The notes under the pieces are model-generated. The model was given only the letters and a program-made list of their open reading frames with translations, was not told the origin of the DNA and did not search any database. This document shows positions 34,101 through 41,621 of a stretch of DNA of 64,000 nt, in pieces. Source of the stretch: DATMNI01 sp035570275 (GTDB taxonomy: Bacteria; Acidobacteriota; Terriglobia; Bryobacterales; Bryobacteraceae); NCBI GenBank assembly GCA_035570275.1, contig DATMNI010000476.1:52850-116849 (forward strand), given 5' to 3'. The stretch's first letter is position 1. The number at the start of each line of letters is the position of its first letter. Made by a program: the position numbers and the translations under genes.

Positions 34101-37100
34101 GTCAGGGAGTGGTTGCCCAGAGTGGGCAGCGTAACCGCGATCTGGACGCTTCCGCTGCTCAAGATGCCCGATCCGACGGTGTTGCCCCCTTCTAGAATCT
34201 GCACCGTGCCGGTCGGTTGGTTGCCGGAGCTGGAAGCTGGCGTGACCGTGACGGTATACGAAATGGCCGTTGTGGGGAGGGTCGGATTCTGCGAGGATGA
34301 CAGCGTGATGGTGGTGCTCACCGAGCTGGTTGCAGCCGTGCCTGGCAATGAGGTGGAGGTCGAGAATACGCCATCGCCGCTATAGCCGGCCACAATGATG
34401 TTATGGCTTCCGGTAATCCCCGCAGGATACGTGAAGGCCAGCGACGCCGTGCCATTGATCAGCGGAGCCGAGCCCAACGGCGTCGCATAGCCGTCAAAAA
34501 ACTGAACCGACCCGCTGGGCATGCCGCCCGCCCCGATGGGGGACACGACTGCCGTTAGGTTCACGGTCTGACCCCCGTTGGTGCCGGTCGTCGTGGTGGC
34601 GGTGTACGCATACGGGGACGGCAGATTGATGCGGCGGACGCGGAGCGCCGTCAGATCGGAGAAAACGATGTTGTCATTGGCAGTGACCGCGACCCAGGTC
34701 GGGTATAACACGGTGGCGCTGGTGGCGAGGATGTTATCGCCTTGGGTTCCGGAGTCGCCCCCCGTGCCGGCCACGGTTGCGATCAGGCCGGTAGTTGCGT
34801 CCACCCGCAGCACGCGGGCTCCCGAGAGCATGCCAAAAAACAGATTGCCCGCCGAGTCTACGGCCGGTGGCGATGGATAGCCGATCCCGGTGCTGGTAGC
34901 GGGTCCACCGTCTCCCGAAAAACTGGCCGCACCGTTGCCGGCGACCGTGGTGACCACGCCGGTGGCGGCGTCCACGCGGCGGATGCGGTAGTTACTCCCG
35001 TCCGCGATGAACATGTTGCCGGAACGGTCGAACGCCAGGCCGACTGGCGCGAAACTGGCGGCCGTGGCCGGGCCTCCGTCGCCCGAAAATCCATAGACAC
35101 CGTTTCCCGCTACGGTGGTGATGATTCCCGTAATGACATCCACGCGGCGGATGCCGGCCTGTCCGTCGGCGATATATAGATTGCCTGCCCGATCGAACGC
35201 CAGGCCTAGCGGGTTGCCGATACCGGCTGCTAAGGCAGGTCCGCCGTCGCCGGACGAACTAACCGTTCCACTACCGGCAAACGTGGTGATGATTCCGCTC
35301 TGCGCATCCACCCGTCGAATGCGGTGGGCGCCGCTATCCGAGATAAAAACATTGCCGGCGCCGTCCACCGCGACGGCAACCGCGTTGTAGAAGGTGGCAA
35401 AATAGGCCGGGCCGCCATCGCCGCTGTATATGCCGCCCGGGCCGCTGCCGGCCACCAGACTCATTGTCCCGCTGAACGCATCCACCCGCACTACCCGAGA
35501 TGCATCGGCAATGAAAACATTGCCTGAGGCATCCGCCCAGAGTCCCATGGGCCCAATCAGCGCGGCGCCCGTCGCCGCTCCGCCCACGCCCCCGCTTCCG
35601 CCCCCAGCCACGGTTGCAATAAAGCCCGCGGCTATCGGTGGCAGGGACCCCGCTCGCACTGTCTGGATCAGCACCGCCGAACTGCCGGCGGCCACGTTAG
35701 CATCGCCGCTCCAAACCGCGGTGACCGAATGTGTGCCGTTCGCCAGCACCGAACTGGTCAAGGTGGCTTGGCCTGGGATTCCCCATACGCTGGTGGCGCT
35801 TCCCGGCGGTAGTGAATCCTGAATAGACAGAACGCCGGCGCTCGAAATCGGCGTGATGTTGGCAGTGTAAGTCACGGACAGTCCGGACAGGGATGGGTTT
35901 GAGGAAGACGTAAGAGTGAAGGTTGGGGCGGCCTGGGTCACACTCTGCGCCAAGGCTGAAGACGTGGTTGGCGCGTTGGTCGCATCGCCTTGATAGGCGG
36001 CTACGATTGAGTGGCTGCCGGCGCCCAGAGTGCTAACTGCCAGCGCGGCGGTCCCGTTGGCAACTATGGCCGCGCCTAAGAATGTGCTGCCATCTTTGAA
36101 GAGTACCTGTCCCGTCGCGGAACTGGGTGTGAGCCGCGCAGTGAACAAAACCGCGTGTCCATAGGTCGACAGTGTCGCGTTTGAGGTCAACGTCGTGCCC
36201 GGCGCAGCCAGCACTGTCTGAGTCAGAACGGATGACGTGGCGCCCGGTACTGTGCCATCGCCGCTATATACTGCCTGAATGGAATGGCTGCCGGTGGCGA
36301 GGTTCGAAACCGCCAGACTCGCCGCGCCACTGGCCAGAGTTGCGGTGCCTAGACTGGTGGCGCCATCCAGGAACTGGACCGATCCGGTAGCCGACGAAGG
36401 CGGGACGAAGGCTGTGAATGTGATGGCGGCAGCCAGGGCGGCAGGGTTCAAGTTCGAAGTCAGCAGTACGCTCCCGTTAGGAATTACAGTCTGGTTCAGT
36501 GGTGCGGAAACGCTGGCATAGTTGCTGTCACCCGCATAAAATGCGCTCATCGCGTAAGTTCCGGGCGAAGTGAACGAAATCGAAAACTGTGCGGCGCCGT
36601 TGACCAGCGTGGCTGCCGGCAGCCAGTTGGATCCAGTCCAGAGTTGTACGGAGCCGGTGGGCTGGGTGCTGGCGCCGGCAGGAGCCGCCACCGTGACACT
36701 GAATGTGGTTGGCGTGTTTAACCGGGTCGGGTTCTGACTGGATGATAGGGTCACCGTTGGCAATGGCAGAGAGGTTACAGACAGTGGGACCGCCGGCGAA
36801 CCGGAGCCGTTAAACAAAGCGTCTCCGCCGTAGTAAGCCACAATCTGGTAGGCGCCCTGGGTGAGCGTGCTGAGCGACAAGGACGCGCTGCCGTTGCTTA
36901 GCGGCACCCTGCCGAGCCCCACCTGAACCCCGTATGAAAGTGCATTCGCAAACGTAATGGAGCCGGTGGGAACCCCGCTGGCGCCGATGGGCGTCACCGT
37001 CGCCGTGAAAGTAACGGTCTGGCCTTGCTGCACGCTGGCCGCGCTGGCGGTGACGGTGGTGTTGGTGTAAGGATAGGGCGAGGGCAGGTAGACGCGCCGC

Positions 37101-38224
37101 ACGCGGCAATCGATCCAGTCCGAAAATATCAGGTTGCCGTTGCGCGTGAGAACCACGCTGACCGCGCCATCGACTGTCGCGATGCTGGCCGGGCCGTTGT
37201 CGCCGACTGTGTTGGCGCAGGAGGACCCCCCGCCCCCGCCGCCCGAGCTGAGCTGGTTCTGCGCGCCGGTTCCGTTTCCGGCCACAGTGGTGATCACGCC
37301 GGTGGTTCCGTCCACGCGGCGAATGCGCCCGGTGCCATCGGCGAAGAAGTAGTTGCCGGCCGAATCCATGGCCACGTTAGTCATGTACTTTCCGATGCCG
37401 GCGCTGGTGGCCGGAACGCCGTCGCCGGTGAAGCTTGCGCTGCCATTGCCGGCGAAGGTGCTGAGAATACCCGTAACGGCGTCCACTCGCCGGATACTGG
37501 CGCTGCCGATCTCGCTGATGAGCAGGTTGCCGGAACGGTCGAGGCTCACGCTCAGAGGCGGCGAAAAGCTGGCGGCGGTCGCCAGCGTGCCGTCGGCGGT
37601 GACACCGAAGGTGCCATTGCCGGCCACTGTGGTGATGATGCCGGACTGCGCATCCACGCGGCGGATGCGCGCGTTGCCGGAGTCGGCGATGAACATGTTG
37701 CCCGTGGAGTCAAACGCCAAAGCCGTGGGAAGCCGCAGCCCGGCCGTGGCGGCCGGTCCGCCATCGCCGCTGAACGCCGCCGTGCCGTTACCGGCCACAG
37801 TGGTGATGATCCCGGTCGTGGCATCCACGCGGCGAATCAGGTTGCTGGAGAATTCGACAATGAACAGGTTGCCCGCGGCATCCAGTGCCACGCCGTAGGG
37901 ACGGTTGACAGACGCCTGCGCGGCCGGGCCGCCGTCTCCGCTGGACGAAGCCGCGCCGTTGCCTGCCACCAGGGTGAGAATCCCGGTGGCGGCGTCCACT
38001 CGCACCACGCGATTGTTCCCACTGTCGGCGACGTAAAGATTGTCGGCGCTATCGATGGCGATGCCGCCGGGCGTCGTAAGCTGGGCGCTCGTCGCCGGTC
38101 CGCCCACCCCTCCGCTGCCACCGCCGGCAATGGTTGTGATCAGTCCCGTATCCGCCATCAGGGCTGGCACAAGCATAACTGCCAGGAGGGCACTTAGCAG
38201 AGTTATAGCTTTAGGTTGGCTCAT
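31190..38224 (-). CDS. Giant exported NHL-propeller / Ig-repeat protein with C-terminal CBM2
   Basis: 2344 residues. The signal peptide ends near ALMA|DTG. Layout: NHL-type beta-propeller 1 (about 25-382; repeated units like LYVADSGNNRVVRVDAATG); Ig-like repeats (about 385-865); a second NHL propeller (about 868-1200, starting FIATVAGGGSGGVGGAATG, nearly the same words as the first); about ten more Big_3_5-type Ig-like repeats (about 1205-2140; GTVQFLDG, GTHSITATYSGD, each about 92 residues); a fibronectin III domain (about 2145-2240, INLSWSASPTSGVTYNVYAS); and a carbohydrate-binding module of family 2 (last ~103 residues, WNVGFGTAITIQNTGSTPIN, WQLTWTWAANQQITQAW). Likely a cell-surface or secreted adhesin that binds cellulose or chitin. 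Repeat units are highly similar at DNA level, so recombination is likely. Confidence 0.88.
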   Translation of the reverse strand: MSQPKAITLLSALLAVMLVPALMADTGLITTIAGGGSGGVGGPATSAQLTTPGGIAIDSADNLYVADSGNNRVVRVDAATGILTLVAGNGAASSSGDGGPAAQASVNRPYGVALDAAGNLFIVEFSSNLIRRVDATTGIITTVAGNGTAAFSGDGGPAATAGLRLPTALAFDSTGNMFIADSGNARIRRVDAQSGIITTVAGNGTFGVTADGTLATAASFSPPLSVSLDRSGNLLISEIGSASIRRVDAVTGILSTFAGNGSASFTGDGVPATSAGIGKYMTNVAMDSAGNYFFADGTGRIRRVDGTTGVITTVAGNGTGAQNQLSSGGGGGGSSCANTVGDNGPASIATVDGAVSVVLTRNGNLIFSDWIDCRVRRVYLPSPYPYTNTTVTASAASVQQGQTVTFTATVTPIGASGVPTGSITFANALSYGVQVGLGRVPLSNGSASLSLSTLTQGAYQIVAYYGGDALFNGSGSPAVPLSVTSLPLPTVTLSSSQNPTRLNTPTTFSVTVAAPAGASTQPTGSVQLWTGSNWLPAATLVNGAAQFSISFTSPGTYAMSAFYAGDSNYASVSAPLNQTVIPNGSVLLTSNLNPAALAAAITFTAFVPPSSATGSVQFLDGATSLGTATLASGAASLAVSNLATGSHSIQAVYSGDGTVPGATSSVLTQTVLAAPGTTLTSNATLSTYGHAVLFTARLTPSSATGQVLFKDGSTFLGAAIVANGTAALAVSTLGAGSHSIVAAYQGDATNAPTTSSALAQSVTQAAPTFTLTSSSNPSLSGLSVTYTANITPISSAGVLSIQDSLPPGSATSVWGIPGQATLTSSVLANGTHSVTAVWSGDANVAAGSSAVLIQTVRAGSLPPIAAGFIATVAGGGSGGVGGAATGAALIGPMGLWADASGNVFIADASRVVRVDAFSGTMSLVAGSGPGGIYSGDGGPAYFATFYNAVAVAVDGAGNVFISDSGAHRIRRVDAQSGIITTFAGSGTVSSSGDGGPALAAGIGNPLGLAFDRAGNLYIADGQAGIRRVDVITGIITTVAGNGVYGFSGDGGPATAASFAPVGLAFDRSGNMFIADGSNYRIRRVDAATGVVTTVAGNGAASFSGDGGPATSTGIGYPSPPAVDSAGNLFFGMLSGARVLRVDATTGLIATVAGTGGDSGTQGDNILATSATVLYPTWVAVTANDNIVFSDLTALRVRRINLPSPYAYTATTTTGTNGGQTVNLTAVVSPIGAGGMPSGSVQFFDGYATPLGSAPLINGTASLAFTYPAGITGSHNIIVAGYSGDGVFSTSTSLPGTAATSSVSTTITLSSSQNPTLPTTAISYTVTVTPASSSGNQPTGTVQILEGGNTVGSGILSSGSVQIAVTLPTLGNHSLTATYFGDATFQGSTSAVLVEAVKSNPNLTITSDTNPSTVGQTVTITADISQTTAAGTMQFADYGPGTSSYATIGSSPVVNGRATLAISSLSAGTHNISAFYSGDANFVGGASSLLPQVVRIATTTTTSLTANAASSIYGQAVQLTAAVSPGAATGTVQFLDGTAVLGTATLSNGTAALPVSSLSTGTHSITATYSGDSVNAGSASGAWTQTVAQASTTTAAAASSPNPANAGQSITFGTTVTPSSATGSVQFLDGSTSLGTAPLSGGSASLSTVALNAGNHSVTVVYSGDGNYSTSTSAAVSQVVKGATTVAVQATPSPSAYGQTVQLTAVVSPSTATGTVQFLDGGTALGSVTVSAGAATLSVPAFAVGTHAITASYSGDGSYVNSTSATMTYTVGKANPSVTVTTSTNPSNPGQAVTFTAVVSPSYSTTSATGTVQFLDGSTALATATLSGGSAVLTTAALGAGTHTITAVYSGDGNYSTVSSGTAQTVKAGTVTSVTSNNASAAFGQAIQFTASVSPGAATGTMRFMDGGVTLGTATVSGGTASLSVSTLAVGSHSVTVAYSGDGSDAAGTSAVWTQTVVKAATSASLTGSPNPSVGGQPVTLTATVSPAAATGSVQFLDGSTLLGTVALSGGAAGLSTATLAAGSHSITAVYSGDANYAAATSGAWTQTVAKAASTVSLTASPNPSAFGQAVTLAAVVSPGAATGTVQFFDGGTSLGAASIAGGRASLAISTLAAGSHSVTAVYSGDANYAAGTSAAVTQTVTPALPGAPASLTATAVSSSQINLSWSASPTSGVTYNVYASNVSGFTPSAGNRIATGVTTSTYSNTGLAPSTIRYYLVSAQNSAGESAPANQAGATTQAGGGCHVVYTVTTQWNVGFGTAITIQNTGSTPINGWQLTWTWAANQQITQAWNSNYSQTGANAKLTNASWNPTIAPGATVTGMGFNASYSGTNAAPAAFYVNGTRCQ

Positions 38225-38370
38225 TGTTGTCTGGGGTCTGTAGGCAACCCAGATTACAACAAGGATTCCGCCGTCTCATATACTGCCTTTGGTGGGTGGA
38301 GGTTTGATGCGAAACCGGCGCATTGCCGCTTAGTGCACCGTTTCAGAAGTTCCCTAACCTATCCGGGAAA

Positions 38371-38498
38371 CCGCTTGCTTACGCGCGCGGCTCCGATCAG
38401 AGCCGCGAACCCGCTCCGATCAGAGCCGCGACTTGTCGCTCGACCGTTAGGAAGCGGACCGGCTCCGATCAGAGCCGCGACCGTTAGGAAGCGCTTCC
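38371..38498. repeat. Family B repeat cluster
   Basis: Three gagccgcg...gaccgttaggaagcg copies in the same orientation plus one inverted arm (ccgcttgcttacgcgcgcgg). It fills the region between two minus-strand genes. Upstream bases 38225-38370 hold the giant gene's promoter region; no clear motif seen. Confidence 0.85.
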
Positions 38499-38502
38499 TC
38501 CG

Positions 38503-39903
38503 CTAACCGTCCGGCCCACCAAGGCCGCAGGCTTTCCAGGCATCGAAGCCGCCAATCACGTTCATCACGCCGCCGAAACCCGCACGCAGCAGCAGGCTGG
38601 TGGCGATGGAACTGCGGTAGCCGCTCTTGCAATTCACCGCCACCGGGCGCGACCGGTCCAAATCGTCCAACACAGATGCCAGCTTCGGCAGCGGCTTCGA
38701 CACCGCTTGCGGAATGTGTCCTTGCTCGAATTCGGCGGGTTGCCGCACGTCGACCACCTGGATGTGGCCGGGATCGGCAGTGAGTTCCCGGTTCAGATCC
38801 TGCACCGTGATCTGCGGAACCGTGGCGGCGGGCAGCCCCTCGCGGAACCAGGCCGTCATGCCGCCCTCCAGGTAGCCGATCACCTGCTCCATGCCGACGC
38901 GGGCCAGCCGGACCCGGGCTTCCAACATGATGTCGCGGTCTTCGGCCACCAGGATGATCTGCTGGTTCATCCCGATCAGGCGGCCGGCCCAGGAAGCGTA
39001 CTGGCCGGAAAGCCCGATGTGGATGGCGCCGGGGATGTGGGCTCCGCCAAACTCGTTCGTGGGCCGGGTGTCCAGCACCAGGGCGCCTTCACGCTGGCGG
39101 GCCGCCACGTCTTTCGCAGTCAGGCCATCGGGGATTGGCAAGTCGGCCAGCGGCGTGGGGCCGGTGCGGTTGATCTCGGCATCGAGTGAAAAATAGCCGG
39201 GGCGCTCGGGCAGTTCGGCGGTAAGCAGGCGGACAAATTCCTCCCGGCTCCTGGCCTGCAGCGCGAAGTTCTCCAGGCGCTGTTTGCCGATAGTGGAGGA
39301 GCGCTCCGAACTCATCTGCCGGCCACAGAGCGATCCGGCCCCGTGTGCCGGGTAGACCTCCACGCCATCGGGCAGACTCAACAGCTTGTTGTGCAGGCTA
39401 TCGTAGAGCATCGCCGCCAACTGCTGCGGCGTATAGTCGCCAGAAAGATCGGGACGGCCCACGTCACCGATGAACAGCGTGTCGCCGGTCAGGACCGCGA
39501 AGGGCTCGCGGCTCTTTTCCGTGTCGGTCACCACAATCGAGATGCTCTCCAAGGTATGGCCCGGGGTCTCCAGGAATCGCAGAACGCAGTCGCCGAAACC
39601 GAGTTCATCGCCATCGTGCACGGGCACATGGGGAAACCCGGCGCCGGCCCGGGCGCCCAGATAGATTTCGGCGCCGGTGAGGGCCGCCAGTTCGCGGTGG
39701 CCGGAAATGAAATCGGCGTGCAAATGGGTTTCAATGACATACCGGATCTGCAAACCGTTCTGGAGCGCGTCCTGGATATAGATGCCAACGTCGCGCTGAG
39801 GGTCGACCACGGCCGCCAAGCCGCCGGAGCCGATCGCGTAGGATGCGTGAGACAGGCAACCCAGATAGAACTGCTGAAAGTATGTGGCCATGGCCGGTTT
39901 CAT
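38503..39903 (-). CDS. Persulfide dioxygenase-rhodanese fusion (ETHE1/CstB-like)
   Basis: 466 residues from the ATG at 39903 (an ATG at 39891 is equally possible). The metallo-beta-lactamase domain has THLHADFISGH (His60, His62, Asp64, His69) and LTGDTLFIGDVGRPDLSG, typical of persulfide dioxygenases that oxidise glutathione- or coenzyme-A-type persulfides to sulfite. Two rhodanese domains follow. The first (ALVLDTRPTNEFGGAHIPGA) lacks the cysteine loop; the second has the active site VNCKSGYRSS (Cys425). This is the layout of CstB and similar sulfide-detoxifying enzymes. With bshA in the window, bacillithiol persulfide is a possible substrate. Confidence 0.9.
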   Translation of the reverse strand: MKPAMATYFQQFYLGCLSHASYAIGSGGLAAVVDPQRDVGIYIQDALQNGLQIRYVIETHLHADFISGHRELAALTGAEIYLGARAGAGFPHVPVHDGDELGFGDCVLRFLETPGHTLESISIVVTDTEKSREPFAVLTGDTLFIGDVGRPDLSGDYTPQQLAAMLYDSLHNKLLSLPDGVEVYPAHGAGSLCGRQMSSERSSTIGKQRLENFALQARSREEFVRLLTAELPERPGYFSLDAEINRTGPTPLADLPIPDGLTAKDVAARQREGALVLDTRPTNEFGGAHIPGAIHIGLSGQYASWAGRLIGMNQQIILVAEDRDIMLEARVRLARVGMEQVIGYLEGGMTAWFREGLPAATVPQITVQDLNRELTADPGHIQVVDVRQPAEFEQGHIPQAVSKPLPKLASVLDDLDRSRPVAVNCKSGYRSSIATSLLLRAGFGGVMNVIGGFDAWKACGLGGPDG

Positions 39904-40318
39904 TTTGGCGTCGCCGGGCAGGCCATGTCAAGGCGGCACAAACCCATTGTGGATGCCACCATAGGCCGTGGTCGCCGCGAATCCAAACGTCAAGATCAAG
40001 CTGGCGCAGCCGCAGGTGGGCGAAGACGTGTGGGATGCCTGCCGTCGCGAGATTGCCACGTTCACTCGGGAATTGGCCAGCTTGCTGGACCAATGTCGAT
40101 TGCTACTGGTGGTTGGCAGCCCAGAACGCCGGCCCCTCCTGAGAGTCCTGCATGACCCTGGACGCGCCTGGAGATGCTAAGCCGTCCGCCGCCCCGGCCT
40201 GGTGCCGAAAAACCAATGTGCCAATGGTGCGGTCTCTGCGGATGCCCGGCGGCGGTGCCCGTTTCGGTTCGGTCAGCGACTAGAAATTGCGTTTGTGATG
40301 CATCTTGAGGCATGCTGT
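39904..40318. other. Intergenic region, no convincing gene
   Basis: One short plus-strand frame (39968-40180, GTG) reads NPNVKIKLAQPQVGEDVWDA, CRREIATFTRELASLLDQC in its first half, which looks protein-like, then loses character. It may be a remnant. No repeats of families A-C here. Confidence 0.4.
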
Positions 40319-40648
40319 ATGAAGATGCCTCAGTCAGATGCAAACAGGGACAAGCGGGGACGAGATGCCGGTGGGCGCAAACCCAAGACTGGTCGCCGTA
40401 TCAATCTAGCTCCCCGGTACAGTGTCGGTCTTCCAGCCGGGGTGGCGCGTGAAGTGGAGCGGTACGCCAAGGTGGTTGACACCAGCATGAGTAAGGCGAT
40501 TACTGCACTGGTACGCATCGGATTGGAAAGCCAGGAGAATAGGAAGCGAGAGTTCTTTAAACGATTGAAGACGAATCTCGCCAGTGATGACCCGAAGCAG
40601 GAGGATCGACTGGTTGACGACTTCCGCGCTCTGATTCTTGGCCGTTGA
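40319..40648 (+). CDS. Small ribbon-helix-helix-like protein, possible antitoxin or regulator
   Basis: 109 residues from the ATG at 40319 (ATG at 40325 is an alternative). A basic, disordered N-terminus (DANRDKRGRDAGGRKPKTGR) precedes RYSVGLPAGVAREVERYAKV and MSKAITALVRIGLESQEN, a strand-helix-helix pattern like CopG/MetJ DNA-binding folds, then a charged helical tail. It is followed three bases later by a frameshifted small gene, an order like that of toxin-antitoxin or regulator pairs. Family not certain. Confidence 0.6.
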   Translation: MKMPQSDANRDKRGRDAGGRKPKTGRRINLAPRYSVGLPAGVAREVERYAKVVDTSMSKAITALVRIGLESQENRKREFFKRLKTNLASDDPKQEDRLVDDFRALILGR

Positions 40649-40651
40649 GGC

Positions 40652-40779
40652 ATGCCGAAGATCCAATGGGATCGGCTTCCCCGGGAGAAGTGGGCTCATT
40701 TACGGGAGCGGGCCAGGTAGCGGAGAATCCGAGGAGGATCTCTTCGAATTGGCTGAGTGGAAGGCTCAGGATCCCGAGT
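40652..40779 (+). pseudogene. Frameshifted small gene downstream of the ribbon-helix-helix gene
   Basis: ATG at 40652 reads MPKIQWDRLPREKWAHLRER then a TAG at 40718-40720. The +1 frame continues GESEEDLFELAEWKAQDPEL to about 40779. The two parts join into one plausible helical protein of a type I associate (inference, from memory) with small DUF proteins of about 80 residues beside DNA-binding antitoxins. The expected C-terminal third is absent. Confidence 0.5.
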
Positions 40780-41150
40780 TGGTCTCCGCAACCACCGGCA
40801 TCTTGAACACCGCTGATGAAGCTACTCAACATTACCTATGGAGGAAGGTAGCACATCGTGAAGAAACACGTGCTCCAGTGTGCCCTTTTCCGGCATAAAC
40901 CACGCGACCAATTTTTCAGGCCGGCGACTCCGCGATTCCGCTTGGGATGCGCGCGATGACCGAAGTCGTGCTCGAGTTCTTGCGCGGCGCACCCGAATCA
41001 CGCACTCGGTGACGGTGGGACCGAAAACCCCTATTTGCAGGGACCATGACCCGATTGACGTCAACACCGCGGACGCGGCTCAGATGCTGGCAGGCCCGTC
41101 GCTGATAGCTGAAGGCTGAGAGCTTTTTTAAGGCTGCTACACTGGTTTTA
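40780..41150. other. Decayed stretch before rfaE2
   Basis: Several short open frames but none I would call. One near the 3' end reads IDVNTADAAQMLAGPSLIAE, faintly like a ComEA helix-hairpin-helix; it is too short and degenerate to annotate. The region must also contain the rfaE2-mfd promoter. Confidence 0.4.
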
Positions 41151-41621
41151 GTGGCACAATTCTACAACCGTGCGGAGTTGGTAAACCAGCGGGCTATCTG
41201 GAAACGGGAAGGGAAGACCGTGGTGTTTACCAACGGCTGCTACGATCTGTTGCACCCCGGCCACGTTCGGCTGCTGGAGCAGGCCCGGTCCATGGGCGAT
41301 GTCCTCATCCTGGCCCTGAACTCCGATGCCAGTGTTCGGCGGATGAAGGGGCCGTCCCGTCCGTTCCTGGCGGAGGGCGAGCGGGCGGAGGTGGCGTTGG
41401 CTTTCGAAGCGGTGGATGCCGTCACCCTGTTTGACGAAGATACCCCGCGCGAATTAATTGGGTTCGTTTTGCCGGATGTGCTCATCAAGGGCGCCGATTG
41501 GTCGCACTTCATCGCCGGCCGGGAAGAAGTGGAGGCCGCCGGTGGTAAGGTCCTGACCGTCGCGCTGGAACCCGGATACTCTACTACTAACATTGTCGAA
41601 AGAATTCTCAGCCAACCTTGA
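41151..41621 (+). CDS. rfaE2: D-glycero-beta-D-manno-heptose 1-phosphate adenylyltransferase, stand-alone RfaE2
   Basis: 156 residues from a GTG. Nucleotidyltransferase fold with VVFTNGCYDLLHPGHVRLLE (HxGH motif HPGH), LNSDASVRRMKGPSRPFL, VLIKGADW and GYSTTNIVERI at the end, all typical of RfaE domain II. It adds AMP to heptose 1-phosphate in ADP-heptose synthesis for LPS core. The kinase half (RfaE1) is not here. Its stop overlaps the TTG start of mfd by four bases. Confidence 0.92.
   Translation: MAQFYNRAELVNQRAIWKREGKTVVFTNGCYDLLHPGHVRLLEQARSMGDVLILALNSDASVRRMKGPSRPFLAEGERAEVALAFEAVDAVTLFDEDTPRELIGFVLPDVLIKGADWSHFIAGREEVEAAGGKVLTVALEPGYSTTNIVERILSQP

Noticed and set aside
31800..36700. 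Regular DNA repeats about 270-280 bases apart, considered as CRISPR-like or satellite DNA
   Set aside because: They are the coding units of about 92-residue Ig-like domains in one continuous frame, not short direct repeats with unique spacers.
37025..38197. 390-codon plus-strand open frame over the NHL region
   Set aside because: Its apparent repeats mirror the NHL units of the minus-strand giant gene.
41040..41119. ComEA-like helix-hairpin-helix string (IDVNTADAAQMLAGPSL)
   Set aside because: Only about 20 residues, missing the second hairpin glycines, in a frame with no supporting context; likely chance or an unrecoverable relic.
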